From: Paracoccaceae bacterium
GTDB taxonomy: Bacteria > Pseudomonadota > Alphaproteobacteria > Rhodobacterales > Rhodobacteraceae
Reading direction: 5' to 3'
Length of the DNA: 64,000 nt
NCBI GenBank assembly: GCA_027489355.1
Contig: JAIXZY010000016.1
Location: forward strand, 1 to 64,000
Shown here: in pieces, positions 62,782 to 64,000 of the stretch
Position numbering within the stretch: the stretch's first letter is position 1
Layout: each line of letters opens with the position of its first letter
Translations under genes and position numbers: made by a program
The notes under the pieces: generated by a model
What the model was told of the DNA's origin: nothing
What the model saw: only the letters and a program-made list of their open reading frames with translations
Databases searched by the model: none

Positions 62782-64000
62782 TCACTGGATCGCGAAGAGC
62801 CGCACCTGCTCGGTCCAGTCCAGGGGAATGTCCTCGCGGATCAGGTGCGCCACGGAGAAGTGGGCGGGCTGCCGTCCGTCGAGGATTGCGGCCTGAAGCT
62901 TCGGGGCCAGGAAGGCCAGCGGAATGCGGGTGCGGATGTAGGGTTCGGAGCGTCCGGTCTCGCGCGCGATCTCAGTGAGCGAGGTGCCGCGGCGCAGGGC
63001 TCGCGCCCAGAGATGCGCCTCGGCGAGCGTCCGCTGCAGGACCTCGTCGGGCGCGGGCACAGTCTCGCCCGCGATGATCCGGGTCTCGACACCGCGGCGG
63101 CGGAGGACAAAGGCGCAGCGGATGCGCGTGAGTTGGTCCGAGAGGGCCGCGACCGGCACCTCCAGCGCGGCGGCGATGGCAGGTGCCGCAAGCTCGAGCT
63201 GCAGCCGGCCCGGTGCGAGGGATCCCGTCGTGATGAGGCCGCCGAGACCCCCGGGCTCCCGTTCAACTCGATCCGCCAATGCAGCCGCGCGGCGCACCAG
63301 GTCGCTGGCACCGCTGGCCTCGGGCTGTGCCAAGAGCGCATGGCTCTCGGCCGCGGATCGCAGATGGCCGACCACGACCTGCCGGAGGGTGGTCTCCAGC
63401 GCCTCGGCAGGCAGACGCCAGCCGGAGGGATCCTTGCCACCCGCGATCAGCCGGTTCGAGACATAGTAGGCAAAGCGCCGTCCGGCCTTCAGGCTGTGGG
63501 TCGGGGTCAGGAGATCGCCGGTCTCGTCCCGGAGCTTGCCGGTCAGGACCCGCGGATCGGAGATCGTCGCGCTTCGTCCGCGGGGGCGGGCGGAGGCGGC
63601 GATGAGCTTGTCCTGAACCTCCTGCCAGAGAGCGTCGTCGATGATCGCCGGATGCTGGCCGGGGTAGCTCTGGTCCTTGTGACGGATGCGGCCGATGTAG
63701 ACCGGGTTGGTCAGGAGGTGATGCAACTGGCCGCGGGCAAAGGAGGCGCCGCCCCGGACACGACCGGTCCGCGAGGTGAGTGTCTTGGGCCTGAGCCCCC
63801 GCCGCTCGGCTTCGATCTCCACGAGCCGCAGGTTGCCAAGATCGGCGTAAAGCCGGAAAAGCGTCCGCACCACCTCGGCCTCGACCGGGTTCATGATCAG
63901 TTCCCGGCGCAGGGGATCGGGATGGCGGTCGTAGCCAAGAGGAAGGGCGCCCCCCATCCAGAGCCCCTTCTTCTTCGAGGCGGCGATCTTGTCGCGGATG
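62782..64000 (-). CDS. Large serine recombinase family protein (partial; N-terminus beyond window)
   Basis: IRDKIAASKKKGLWMGGALPLGYDRHPDPLRRELIMNPVEAEVVRTLFRLYADLGNLRLVEIEAERRG...LTNPVYIGRIRHKDQSYPGQHPAIIDDALW. Confidence 0.92.
   Translation of the reverse strand, partial: IRDKIAASKKKGLWMGGALPLGYDRHPDPLRRELIMNPVEAEVVRTLFRLYADLGNLRLVEIEAERRGLRPKTLTSRTGRVRGGASFARGQLHHLLTNPVYIGRIRHKDQSYPGQHPAIIDDALWQEVQDKLIAASARPRGRSATISDPRVLTGKLRDETGDLLTPTHSLKAGRRFAYYVSNRLIAGGKDPSGWRLPAEALETTLRQVVVGHLRSAAESHALLAQPEASGASDLVRRAAALADRVEREPGGLGGLITTGSLAPGRLQLELAAPAIAAALEVPVAALSDQLTRIRCAFVLRRRGVETRIIAGETVPAPDEVLQRTLAEAHLWARALRRGTSLTEIARETGRSEPYIRTRIPLAFLAPKLQAAILDGRQPAHFSVAHLIREDIPLDWTEQVRLFAIQ

Noticed and set aside
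62427-62978. 183-aa plus ORF (MPETPASLFFPCSSASRL...EQGIIREFGF...)
   Set aside because: Translation is produced by the CAGGGAA repeat array and overlaps the 3' end of the recombinase gene; judged non-coding
1-64000. CRISPR array or Cas genes
   Set aside because: No regularly spaced 24-40-bp repeats with unique spacers; the repeats found are short iterons or a two-copy tandem

Overview
GC-rich alphaproteobacterial (Rhodobacteraceae-like) chromosome segment. The core part (about 1-42.4 kb) carries: a polyamine-type ABC operon; an AEC transporter; the run MBL hydrolase / TatD / holB and tmk / D-Ala-D-Ala carboxypeptidase / SPOR lipoprotein; tRNA-Ser(TGA); a two-gene locus encoding a catalase-like/lipoxygenase fusion and a 1737-aa pseudokinase-ATPase-GAF-class III cyclase; a second polyamine-type ABC operon; a probable organosulfonate/cysteate cluster (SDR, HisD/HpsN-like, TauABC-like, racemase, CuyA/DcyD-like, LysR); a PQQ-type dehydrogenase-cytochrome c fusion; cysK; an MscS-like channel; AlaX; and tRNA-Ser(GGA). 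A roughly 19.8-kb integrated element sits at tRNA-Ser(GGA) between 16-bp direct repeats (42497-42512 and 62335-62350). It encodes a tyrosine integrase, two AlpA-like regulators, a primase/ATPase next to an iteron cluster, and a translationally coupled DUF499 ATPase / small protein / DUF1156 methylase / PLD-SNF2 helicase operon that looks like a phage-defence system. An interrupted integrase remnant lies at its left end. A partial serine recombinase and a helically phased CAGGGAA repeat array lie just outside the right end. Main candidates for new biology: (i) the lipoxygenase plus giant cyclase pair, (ii) the methylase/helicase/ATPase defence cargo on a P4-satellite-like island, (iii) the two iteron-like arrays. 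All functional names come from reading protein motifs by eye; no database search was run.
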